Shown here: positions 1-6,400 of the stretch, in pieces
Layout: the number at the start of each line of letters is the position of its first letter
How positions within the stretch are numbered: position 1 is the stretch's first letter
Origin: Desulfuromonadaceae bacterium
GTDB lineage: Bacteria; Desulfobacterota; Desulfuromonadia; Desulfuromonadales; Desulfuromonadaceae
DNA length: 7,225 nt
Assembly: GCA_027065245.1 (NCBI GenBank)
Contig: JAMOOS010000271.1
Span: 1-7,225, forward strand
Reading direction: 5' to 3'
The notes under the pieces: model-generated
What the model saw: the letters and a program-made list of their open reading frames with translations, nothing else
What the model was told of the DNA's origin: nothing
The model's database searches: none
Program-made: the position numbers and the translations under genes

Positions 1-1332
1 GATGATCATGTTTTTGATGCGCCCGGTGATTTTACAGTAGCCGTTCTCATCCATAATAGCCAGATCGCCGGTATGCAGCCAGCCGTCGCTGTCGATGGCG
101 GCGGCCGTAGCCTCAGGCATTTTGTAGTAACCTTTCATAACCAGGTAACCGCGAGTACACAATTCACCCTGCTTACCCGGCTCCAGGCTGGCGCCGGTCT
201 CGATATCGACAATCTTCACCTCCACATTGGGCAGCGCCCGCCCTACGGTAGATACACGCAGTTCGATGGGATCGTCGGTGCGGGTTTGGGTGATTACCGG
301 CGAAGCCTCGGTCTGACCGTAGGCAATGGTGATTTCCGTGGCATTCATATCGCGAATCACCCGTTTCATCACCTCAATTGGACAAGGCGAGCCTGCCATG
401 ATACCGGTGCGTAAACTGCCGAGATCGTACTGCTCAAAACCGGGATATTCCAGTTCGGCGATAAACATGGTCGGCACACCGTGTACCGCCGTGCAACGCT
501 CGGCGGCGATAGTCTTCAGTACCCCTTCCGGCGTAAAGGTAACCACCGGCACGATAGTGGAACCATGGGTGACACCAGCCAGTATTCCCAGCACGCATCC
601 GAAACAGTGAAAAAACGGCACCGGAATGCACATGCGATCTTTCTCGCTAAGACGCATACACTCTCCGATATTGTATCCGTTGTTAACGATGTTGTGGTGA
701 GTGAGCATCACCCCCTTGGGGAAACCGGTGGTACCGGAAGTGTACTGCATATTGATTACGTCATGTTCATCCAGGGTGGCTTTAACCGCGTCCAGTTCCG
801 CCGCACTCACGGTGTCGGCCAGTTCTTCGAGAACGCTGAAGTTGGTCATACCGGCTGGCTTACCGTTGCCGATAAAAACCACCCGCTGCAAAAACGGCAG
901 TTTGTCACTTTTTACCACGCCATCAACGGCACCGGCCAACTCCGGCACCACCTCGTTTACTGTGGCAACGTAGTCGGTATCCTTGAAACCGTCGACTAAA
1001 AACAGCATCTTCGCGTCGGATTGCTCGAGAATATATTCCAGCTCCGCAGTCTTGTAGCTGGTATTTACCGTAACCAGTACCACCCCAATTTTAGCCGTGG
1101 CAAACTGCAACACCAGCCACTGCGGCACATTGGTGGCCCAGATGGCAACATGGTCACCCTTTTTCATCCCCATGGCCAACAGCCCGCGGGCTACTTTGTC
1201 GCACAGGGCGTTAAACTGTGCGTAGCTGTAACGCAGCTCAAGCTCGGGATAAACCACAGCATCGTTGGCGGGATAACGCACCGCCATCTCTTCAAGAATA
1301 CCGCCCACCGTATAATGCAAAACCTCAGACAT
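1..1332 (-). CDS. AMP-forming fatty-acyl-CoA synthetase (partial, C-terminus beyond left edge)
   Basis: Adenylate-forming ligase of the ANL superfamily. It would activate a carboxylic acid, probably a medium- or long-chain fatty acid, with ATP to an acyl-AMP and then transfer it to CoA in the cytoplasm. I read 444 uninterrupted codons from the ATG at 1332 to the window edge; the reading frame has no stop. Visible core motifs are the ATP-binding loop YTSGTTGFPKG (residues 197-207), VPFFHCFG (238-245), YGQTEAS (338-344), HTGDL (420-424, with the ribose-binding Asp423) and the hinge ITGRIKNMI near 435-443. Family members are about 545-570 residues, so roughly 100-120 residues are missing, including the mobile C-terminal domain with the catalytic lysine. 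The start is supported by GAGGA nine bases upstream. The sequence resembles the YngI/ACSF2-like acyl-CoA synthetases; chain-length preference cannot be read from the sequence. It lies 127 bases after the repeat-protein gene and may have its own promoter. Confidence 0.93.
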   Translation of the reverse strand, partial: MSEVLHYTVGGILEEMAVRYPANDAVVYPELELRYSYAQFNALCDKVARGLLAMGMKKGDHVAIWATNVPQWLVLQFATAKIGVVLVTVNTSYKTAELEYILEQSDAKMLFLVDGFKDTDYVATVNEVVPELAGAVDGVVKSDKLPFLQRVVFIGNGKPAGMTNFSVLEELADTVSAAELDAVKATLDEHDVINMQYTSGTTGFPKGVMLTHHNIVNNGYNIGECMRLSEKDRMCIPVPFFHCFGCVLGILAGVTHGSTIVPVVTFTPEGVLKTIAAERCTAVHGVPTMFIAELEYPGFEQYDLGSLRTGIMAGSPCPIEVMKRVIRDMNATEITIAYGQTEASPVITQTRTDDPIELRVSTVGRALPNVEVKIVDIETGASLEPGKQGELCTRGYLVMKGYYKMPEATAAAIDSDGWLHTGDLAIMDENGYCKITGRIKNMII

Positions 1333-1341
1333 GAAACACCA

Positions 1342-1346
1342 TCCTC
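1342..1346 (-). promoter_or_regulatory. Ribosome binding site of the acyl-CoA synthetase
   Basis: On the minus strand GAGGA stands 9 bases before the ATG at 1332-1330. It is the best Shine-Dalgarno match in the gap and fixes the start of the ligase at residue MSEVLHY, which is a natural N-terminus for this family. Confidence 0.7.
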
Positions 1347-1411
1347 ATAAAGTCAAATTAAAAAAACCATAGTCGACAAGGGACTGAATAAACAAGGGTT
1401 GTAAACACTGG

Positions 1412-1441
1412 TGAATAGCACAGCCAGCAACATCGCGTCAA
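1412..1441 (-). promoter_or_regulatory. Candidate sigma-70 promoter for the acyl-CoA synthetase
   Basis: Read on the minus strand, TTGACG (1441-1436, five of six bases of the -35 consensus) is followed after 18 bases by TATTCA (1417-1412). The latter matches only the first three bases of the -10 consensus but is preceded by TG one base before, an extended -10 arrangement. It lies in the only intergenic gap above 100 bases and would give a leader of about 70 bases before the ATG at 1332. An 8-base palindrome AACATGTT (1447-1454) lies just upstream of the -35 element; I cannot assign it to a regulator. The rest of the gap 1333-1459 shows no convincing hairpin terminator, so read-through from the upstream genes remains possible. 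Confidence 0.35.
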
Positions 1442-1459
1442 ATCAAAACATGTTCTATT

Positions 1460-2449
1460 TTATGAGCGATTCTGCTTAGCCGCCAACATCCGGCGACAGG
1501 TGTTGACAATTACCGATGAGACGTTGCGACTCTTTGACAATACACGCACGTCTTTATCATTAAGTGTGGCGACAAAACGCAGCGCCTGCGGCAACGGCGT
1601 GCGCGGGTGCTGCGCCAAAGCCAGGCGGATGGCGTAGTTCTTGAGCCATTCGCGGTTGAGCAGGATCTCGCGAATAATATCCTCGCTGCTGCTGCGATTC
1701 TGCGCCAAAAACAGGATTTCACCCTCGGTAATACGCGGGTTTTTAAGTACCGCGCCACTGACAGTCTTGTTGGAATCCTTGACCAGCAAACTGCGCCATT
1801 CCTTGTCGCCGGTCATGGCCATTTTAACCTTTTCCGCCATCCCCATCTCCAGAATCATCTGCTGTTTGCTGAAATTCTGGGTCCCGTCAAACTCCTCTTC
1901 AAACTCCTCATCGCTGGCCGATACCCGCTCCACATCACTGTCCGTGGTAGCATCGACGAGATTTTTCATATCATCGCTGGCCTGAGGGTTCTTGAGTACC
2001 GCGGCACGGATATGGGCGGGAAAGGAGCTGACAAAACTGTCATCGCAAAAATGGGTCAGCACCTCGTAACTGCAATGGCTGAATACATATTGCCATGTGG
2101 CATCCTGAACCGCCGGGTTACGCCGCATCAAAACCAGCGTACCCAGGTCGTTCACCCGTACCCGGGCGATAAAATCGAGCAATTTGGGGTGCTGGGAAGG
2201 ATTTTCCACCACTTCGCGCAGCGCATTGTTGGAACTGCGCCGCAATGTGGCCAGGGAAACTTCTTTAAGTTTTTCATCGCCATAAACGCAGAACAGATAC
2301 AGCGCATGCACCTGATCTATGGCAGAGAGGGGCACCGCGCCTTTGGCAACTTTCATCCGTACGGCGGGGTCGGCATCTTTGGCGATGAGGCGGGCGACCT
2401 CAGGGGAAACCTTCAGCCGCCCGCCGTTGTTTTGTTGTTCTGTTGACAA
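1460..2449 (-). CDS. Uncharacterised helical-repeat (LRV/HEAT-like) protein coupled to the EF-G-like gene
   Basis: Protein of 329 residues with no catalytic motif that I recognise, no signal peptide and no membrane segment, so probably cytoplasmic. It contains recurring units of the form aliphatic-x-x-N-P followed by a helix: VVENP (80-84), LMRRNP (107-112), AVLKNP (150-155), AVLKNP again (233-238) and ALAQHP (277-282). Together with KDADPAVR (24-31) these look like leucine-rich-repeat-variant or HEAT-like units, which usually form a curved helical scaffold for protein or nucleic acid binding. Two repeat blocks are separated by a very acidic stretch around residues 170-188. The C-terminal half (about 205-325) is the better-defined block and resembles proteins I associate with deltaproteobacteria; that is recall, not a search. 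The start is TTG at 2449, two bases after the GTPase stop. AGGAG (2468-2464) is 14 bases away, so initiation probably relies on translational coupling. No ATG fits as well; the first in-frame one would be Met33. The partnership with EF-G is inferred from position only. Confidence 0.85.
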   Translation of the reverse strand: MSTEQQNNGGRLKVSPEVARLIAKDADPAVRMKVAKGAVPLSAIDQVHALYLFCVYGDEKLKEVSLATLRRSSNNALREVVENPSQHPKLLDFIARVRVNDLGTLVLMRRNPAVQDATWQYVFSHCSYEVLTHFCDDSFVSSFPAHIRAAVLKNPQASDDMKNLVDATTDSDVERVSASDEEFEEEFDGTQNFSKQQMILEMGMAEKVKMAMTGDKEWRSLLVKDSNKTVSGAVLKNPRITEGEILFLAQNRSSSEDIIREILLNREWLKNYAIRLALAQHPRTPLPQALRFVATLNDKDVRVLSKSRNVSSVIVNTCRRMLAAKQNRS

Positions 2450-2451
2450 GG

Positions 2452-4536
2452 TTACGACTCTTTCTCCTGCTTCCGCTCTGCCAGTATTTTAGCGGTAAGA
2501 TGTGACGGAACCTCTTCGTAATGAGAAAACTCAGTGGTAAACATCCCCCGGTCCGAGGTCATGGAACGCAGCTCCGGCGCGTAGCGCAACACCTCGGCCA
2601 TGGGCACCTGGGCGGTGATAATCTGACTGCCGGCCTGGGGTTCGACACCGAGCACCTTGCCGCGGCGGGAGTTCATATCACCGATAACATCGCCAATACA
2701 GTCGTCAGGCACCACGATCTCCATTTTGGTGATCGGCTCCAGCAACACCGGCTTGGCCTGCTCCATCCCCTTTTTAAAGCCCATGGAACCGGCTATTTTA
2801 AACGCCATTTCCGAAGAGTCAACCGAGTGGTGCGAACCGTCAAACAACGTCACTTTGACGTCCACCACCGGGAAACCACCCAACACCCCCTTCTGCATCG
2901 CCTCTTCGACCCCTTTGCTTACCGCCGGGATATACTGGCGCGGCACCACGCCGCCGACAATTTTGTCGACAAACTCATAACCGCCGCCGGGTGGCAACGG
3001 TTCAATCTCCAGCCACACGTCGCCGTACTGACCACGCCCGCCCGATTGTTTTTTGTACTTGCTCTGCAGCTTGGCCTTGCCCTTGATGGTTTCGCGATAC
3101 GGCACCTTGGGCAGCTCCAGTTCCACCGCCACGCCGTACTTGCGCTTGAGTTTTTCCACCGCAACTTCGATGTGCACCTGCCCCATACCGGAAAGGATAA
3201 GCTCGTGGGTTTCTTCATCGCGGCTTATCTGCAAGGTGGGATCTTCTTCGATAAGACGTTGCAAGCCGGAGTGAATCTTGTCCTCGTCGTTTTTACTGCA
3301 CGCCTTGAGGGCAAAAGAGATCACCGGCGGCAGTTTAAGCAAGCTTTCAAACACCACTGGATCGTCGGCGCTACACAGGGTATCGCCGGTGGCGGTGGCC
3401 TTCATCTTGGCCACTGCGACAATGGCGCCCACGCCGGCCTCGTCCACCGGCACCTGTTTTTTCCCCTCCAGCCGGTACAGCTGCCCGACACGCTCCATTT
3501 CATCTTTACTGGAATTGTAAACACTGGAATCAGATTTTATGCAGCCGGAATAAACGCGGAACAACGTCAATTTGCCGGTAAACGGATCACTGTTGGTTTT
3601 GAACACCATGGCGGAAAACGGTTCATCCTCACTGGGATGACGCTCGACAATCTCGTCGCTGCCGGGGCGGGTACCGATCTGTACCCCTTTGTCCAGCGGC
3701 GACGGCAGACAATGCACCACGTAGTCGAGCAACTGGCGCACGCCGATATTGGCGGTGGCACTGCCACACAGCACCGGCGTAAACACACCAGTGAGGGTTC
3801 CCTCGCGCAAACCACCGAGGATCTCCGCCACGCTCAAATCCTCCTCTTCAAGGTATTTCTCCATCAAATTGTCATCGGCGTCGGCAACAGCCTCCAGCAG
3901 CACGGTACGCAGCCGCTGCGCTTCATCAAGATACTCAGCGGGAATATCGCTCTCTTGATAGGTACCTTTTTCATCAAACTGGAACAAGCGCGCCTTCATG
4001 GTTACCAGGTCGATAATCCCTTTGAAATCAGCCTCGGCACCAATGGGCATGTTCACCAGCACGCCGCGACAGCCGAGGGATTTTTCCATATCATCCACCG
4101 CCCGGAGAAAATCGGCACGCTCACGGTCCATTTTGTTGACAAAAGCGATCATGGGCACTTCAAACTGCTGAGCCCATTCCCAAATTTTCTGCGTCTGCGC
4201 TTTAACACCGGAGATGGCGGAAACGATAAGCACCGCCCCGCCGAGCACGCGCAGGCAATTGCGCGCGTCGTGCAAAAAGTTGGAATAGCCCGGGGTATCA
4301 ACCAGGTTGAGATTGTGATCCTCCCATTGGCAATGGTGCAAACTGGAACTGATGGTTATATGCCGCTTGATCTCTTCCGGCTCAAAGTCCATGTTTGAGC
4401 TGCCGTCATCGACCTTGCCCAAACGATCGGTCATGCCGGTGTTGAACAGCATGGCCTCGATGAGCGAGGTCTTGCCCGCGCCGCCGTGGGCGACAATTCC
4501 CAGATTTCTCAGTTTGGCTGTGTCGGATTTTCCCAT
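2452..4536 (-). CDS. fusA2: Elongation factor G-like GTPase (EF-G-2/FusA2 type)
   Basis: Translational GTPase of 694 residues with the full EF-G domain order. The G domain shows G1 AHGGAGKT (16-23), G2 RHITI (58-62, Thr61), G3 DTPGY (80-84), G4 NKMD (134-137) and G5 CGSA (257-260). Domain II covers about 305-395, domain III about 400-475 with SGMGQVHIEV (449-458), domain IV about 478-600 with YRETI (480-484) and KKQSGGRGQYGD (495-506), and domain V runs from about 600 with GDVIGDMNSRRG (616-627). Two signatures separate it from housekeeping EF-G: HGGAGK in place of HIDAGK in the P-loop, and DTPGY in place of DTPGH, so the switch II histidine that promotes GTP hydrolysis is Tyr84. Both are typical of the EF-G-2 branch (Thermus EF-G-2, mycobacterial FusA2), whose cellular role is not settled. 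It is unlikely to be the main translocase, which normally sits in the str operon with rpsL, rpsG and tuf. It follows coaX by 52 bases and precedes the repeat protein by 2 bases. Confidence 0.93.
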   Translation of the reverse strand: MGKSDTAKLRNLGIVAHGGAGKTSLIEAMLFNTGMTDRLGKVDDGSSNMDFEPEEIKRHITISSSLHHCQWEDHNLNLVDTPGYSNFLHDARNCLRVLGGAVLIVSAISGVKAQTQKIWEWAQQFEVPMIAFVNKMDRERADFLRAVDDMEKSLGCRGVLVNMPIGAEADFKGIIDLVTMKARLFQFDEKGTYQESDIPAEYLDEAQRLRTVLLEAVADADDNLMEKYLEEEDLSVAEILGGLREGTLTGVFTPVLCGSATANIGVRQLLDYVVHCLPSPLDKGVQIGTRPGSDEIVERHPSEDEPFSAMVFKTNSDPFTGKLTLFRVYSGCIKSDSSVYNSSKDEMERVGQLYRLEGKKQVPVDEAGVGAIVAVAKMKATATGDTLCSADDPVVFESLLKLPPVISFALKACSKNDEDKIHSGLQRLIEEDPTLQISRDEETHELILSGMGQVHIEVAVEKLKRKYGVAVELELPKVPYRETIKGKAKLQSKYKKQSGGRGQYGDVWLEIEPLPPGGGYEFVDKIVGGVVPRQYIPAVSKGVEEAMQKGVLGGFPVVDVKVTLFDGSHHSVDSSEMAFKIAGSMGFKKGMEQAKPVLLEPITKMEIVVPDDCIGDVIGDMNSRRGKVLGVEPQAGSQIITAQVPMAEVLRYAPELRSMTSDRGMFTTEFSHYEEVPSHLTAKILAERKQEKES

Positions 4537-4540
4537 GATA

Positions 4541-4549
4541 CCCCCTTTT
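4541..4549 (-). promoter_or_regulatory. Strong ribosome binding site of the EF-G-like gene
   Basis: The minus strand carries AAAAGGGGG ending 4 bases before the ATG at 4536-4534. The purine run is long and the spacing is at the short end of normal. It supports the start MGKSDTAKLR and suggests that this gene is translated independently of coaX, unlike the closely packed genes on either side of it. Confidence 0.65.
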
Positions 4550-4588
4550 GTTCAGGTTACAAGAAACACACAAATGTAGCCAACCAAC

Positions 4589-5389
4589 TCAATGTACAGC
4601 GTCCTGAGGCCGCTGCCGATACAACAACAACAGCCCGTTAAGAGTTAACAGCGGTTCAACTTCGTCAATAGAGGCAGTAGCAGCGGCAATCTGCACCGCC
4701 AGGCCGCCGGTAGCCACCACCAGCGGCGCACCACCAACCTCATCCTTCATGCGCGCCACAATACCGTCAACCAGACCGGCATAACCATACAGTAGTCCGC
4801 TCTGCATACTGTGAACAGTGTTTTTTGCCACCACCAGCGGCGGAGCCACCAGTTCCACCCGCGGCAGTTTGCTGGCGCGGCGGTGCAGCGCGTCGGCAGA
4901 AATACCCAGCCCCGGCGCAATGGCGCCGCCGCAATAGGCGCCGGTGGCGTTGATATAATCAAAGGTGGTTGCCGTGCCGAAATCCACCACAATCATAGCC
5001 CGGCGATATTTGTCGTAAGCAGCCACGGCATTGACAATACGGTCGGCACCCACCTCGGCCGGATTATCGTATTCGATGGCCATGCGCGCCTCCAGATTGC
5101 GCCCCACCACCAGTGCCGACAGCCCGAGATATTTATCACACATCCACTGCAGGGCATCCAGCATGGGCGGCACCACGCACGACACCACCACCGCGCCGAT
5201 CTGCTCCAGCCTGAGGTGACGATATTCCAGCAACCGCGACAGCAACATGGCGTATTCATCGTCGGTACGCGACGCGTCACTGCGGATACGCCAGCTGTGC
5301 ACCAGCTTATCAGCGCCGTCAAAAACCCCCACAACGGTATTGGTATTACCCACATCGACCACCAACAGCATTTTATCTGTATCTATCAT
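4589..5389 (-). CDS. coaX: Type III pantothenate kinase
   Basis: Phosphorylates pantothenate with ATP to 4'-phosphopantothenate, the first step of CoA synthesis, in the cytoplasm. It belongs to the ASKHA (acetate kinase/sugar kinase/Hsp70/actin) fold. Motifs are the phosphate-binding DVGNTNTVVG (12-21, Asp12), the pantothenate-site GADR (114-117) with the probable catalytic Asp116, DFGTATTFD (136-144), GGAIAPG (154-160) and ATGGLA (226-231). At 266 residues it is full length. Type III enzymes as a family need a monovalent cation and are not feedback-inhibited by CoA. The first ATG (5389) is chosen because AAGGTGG stands 7 bases upstream. An inner ATG (Met7, 5371) would give the commoner family N-terminus MLLVVDVGN but lacks such a site. 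The gene starts 12 bases after the birA stop and its ribosome binding site overlaps that stop, so it is probably co-transcribed and translationally coupled. Confidence 0.96.
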   Translation of the reverse strand: MIDTDKMLLVVDVGNTNTVVGVFDGADKLVHSWRIRSDASRTDDEYAMLLSRLLEYRHLRLEQIGAVVVSCVVPPMLDALQWMCDKYLGLSALVVGRNLEARMAIEYDNPAEVGADRIVNAVAAYDKYRRAMIVVDFGTATTFDYINATGAYCGGAIAPGLGISADALHRRASKLPRVELVAPPLVVAKNTVHSMQSGLLYGYAGLVDGIVARMKDEVGGAPLVVATGGLAVQIAAATASIDEVEPLLTLNGLLLLYRQRPQDAVH

Positions 5390-5396
5390 ACCCTAA

Positions 5397-5403
5397 CCAC
5401 CTT
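5397..5403 (-). promoter_or_regulatory. Ribosome binding site of coaX, overlapping the birA stop
   Basis: AAGGTGG on the minus strand begins within the birA TAA stop codon (5404-5402) and lies 7 bases before the coaX ATG at 5389. It decides between the two in-frame ATGs of coaX in favour of the first one, and ties coaX translation to termination of birA. Confidence 0.6.
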
Positions 5404-6397
5404 ACAGCGGCGTTACATCGCCGGCGTAAATCTCCTGCACCGCACCATCAGCCAGATTAAGCAGCAACGCACCGTCACCGTTAATACCGCCAACCACCCC
5501 GCGAAACTCCTGCCCCCCGCAATCTACCGCTACTTCGCAGCCAAGCATGGCAAACAACGCCTCCCACGCCAGGCGCACCGGAGCAAAACCGCGCTCGCAA
5601 TACAGCCGGTACAAACTGTCCAATTGGCGATACAGCTCGCGCGCCAGCTCTACCCGTTCAACGCTGGCACCGAGTTCCAGCATCAGCGATGTGGCCGGAT
5701 AGCGCAGATCGGCGGGAAACTGCCCGCTGTCCATATTAATGTTAATGCCGATACCCAGCACGACGTAATGAATCCCCTCCATCTCGGCACTCACCTCGTT
5801 GAGCAGCCCGGCAACCTTTTTGCCGTTGATGAGAATATCGTTGGGCCATTTTACCGTTACCGGCAGTTCTGTAACCGCCTCCACCGCCCGTGCCACCGCC
5901 ACCGCTGCCATAAAGGTTAGCTGCGACGCCTGCAGCGGCAGTATCTGCGGCCGCAACAACACCGAGGTATACAGATTGACACCGGCCGGGGAGATCCAAC
6001 TGCGCCCCATGCGCCCGCGGCCGGCACTCTGGCTTTCGGCCACCACCACCGTTCCCTCAGGCGCGCCGCTATCGCCCAGTTCACCGGCGCGGACATTGGT
6101 GGAATCGGTGCTGGCGAAATAATGCACCTCGCAGCCGATACAGGCGGTATTCAAATCACAGCGCACCATCTCCGGCAACAGCAGGTCGGGACGGCGCAGC
6201 AGGTGATAACCGCGCGAAGGCTGAGCTTCTATTTCGTAGCCGACACGCCGCAACTGATCGATATGTTTCCACACCGCCGCCCGACTCACGCCCAGTTCGG
6301 CACTGATCTGCTCGCCGGAAAGGAACACATCGCCGCGAGTAAGAAACAGGTTGATTATCTGCTCACGCAGGTTAGCTCTGGCCATCTTCGTCACCAT
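5402..6397 (-). CDS. birA: Bifunctional biotin-[acetyl-CoA-carboxylase] ligase and biotin operon repressor
   Basis: Makes biotinyl-5'-AMP from biotin and ATP and transfers biotin to a lysine of carboxylase carrier proteins such as AccB. The N-terminal winged helix (about 10-68, with LSGEQISAELGVSRAAVWKH at 26-45) indicates a group II enzyme that can also bind DNA and repress biotin genes. The catalytic domain has STDSTN (96-101), the biotinyl-AMP loop GRGRMGRSW (126-134), KWPND (183-187), GKKVAGLLNE (192-201, Lys194 the likely biotin-contacting lysine) and GIGININ (215-221). The C-terminal SH3-like domain covers about 285-331. Length (331) is normal for the family. The start is ambiguous. The ATG at 6397, 3 bases after the nadC stop, has no clear ribosome binding site. 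Met5 (ATG at 6385) has GGTGA 5 bases upstream and gives MARANLREQI, so the protein may be four residues shorter. No biotin synthesis gene lies in the window. Confidence 0.96.
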   Translation of the reverse strand: MVTKMARANLREQIINLFLTRGDVFLSGEQISAELGVSRAAVWKHIDQLRRVGYEIEAQPSRGYHLLRRPDLLLPEMVRCDLNTACIGCEVHYFASTDSTNVRAGELGDSGAPEGTVVVAESQSAGRGRMGRSWISPAGVNLYTSVLLRPQILPLQASQLTFMAAVAVARAVEAVTELPVTVKWPNDILINGKKVAGLLNEVSAEMEGIHYVVLGIGININMDSGQFPADLRYPATSLMLELGASVERVELARELYRQLDSLYRLYCERGFAPVRLAWEALFAMLGCEVAVDCGGQEFRGVVGGINGDGALLLNLADGAVQEIYAGDVTPL

Positions 6398-6400
6398 CCG

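Noticed and set aside
73..1350. Several plus-strand open frames at the left end
   Set aside because: The minus strand encodes a continuous 444-residue acyl-CoA synthetase with all the expected core motifs over this stretch, so the plus-strand frames are shadows.
1399..1411. TTGTAAACACTGG also occurs at 3515-3527
   Set aside because: A single 13-base repeat pair is about what chance allows in 7 kb; one copy is within the EF-G-like coding sequence and there is no flanking similarity.
1607..2446. A 279-codon plus-strand open frame opposite the repeat-protein gene
   Set aside because: The minus-strand frame has internal repeats, sensible composition and operon spacing with the GTPase gene, whereas the plus-strand translation shows none of these.
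2521..4398. A 625-codon open frame on the plus strand opposite the EF-G-like gene
   Set aside because: It is antisense to a gene with complete EF-G motifs, its translation is rich in His, Gln and Arg with no recognisable domain, and biased codon use in the sense gene is enough to keep the opposite frame open.
4555..4562. GGTTACAA, a possible BirA operator half-site upstream of the EF-G-like gene
   Set aside because: BirA sites are inverted pairs with about 14-16 bases between halves. No matching second half is present on either side, and there is no biotin gene next to it.
4545..4582. Possible promoter TTGGCT with 16-base spacing to TGTAAC in the coaX to EF-G-like gene gap
   Set aside because: Both hexamers match only four of six bases and the spacing is short; matches of this quality are expected by chance, so I do not list it as a feature.
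4811..5920. A 369-codon plus-strand open frame across coaX and birA
   Set aside because: It overlaps two clearly recognised genes on the other strand and its translation resembles no protein family; an antisense shadow.
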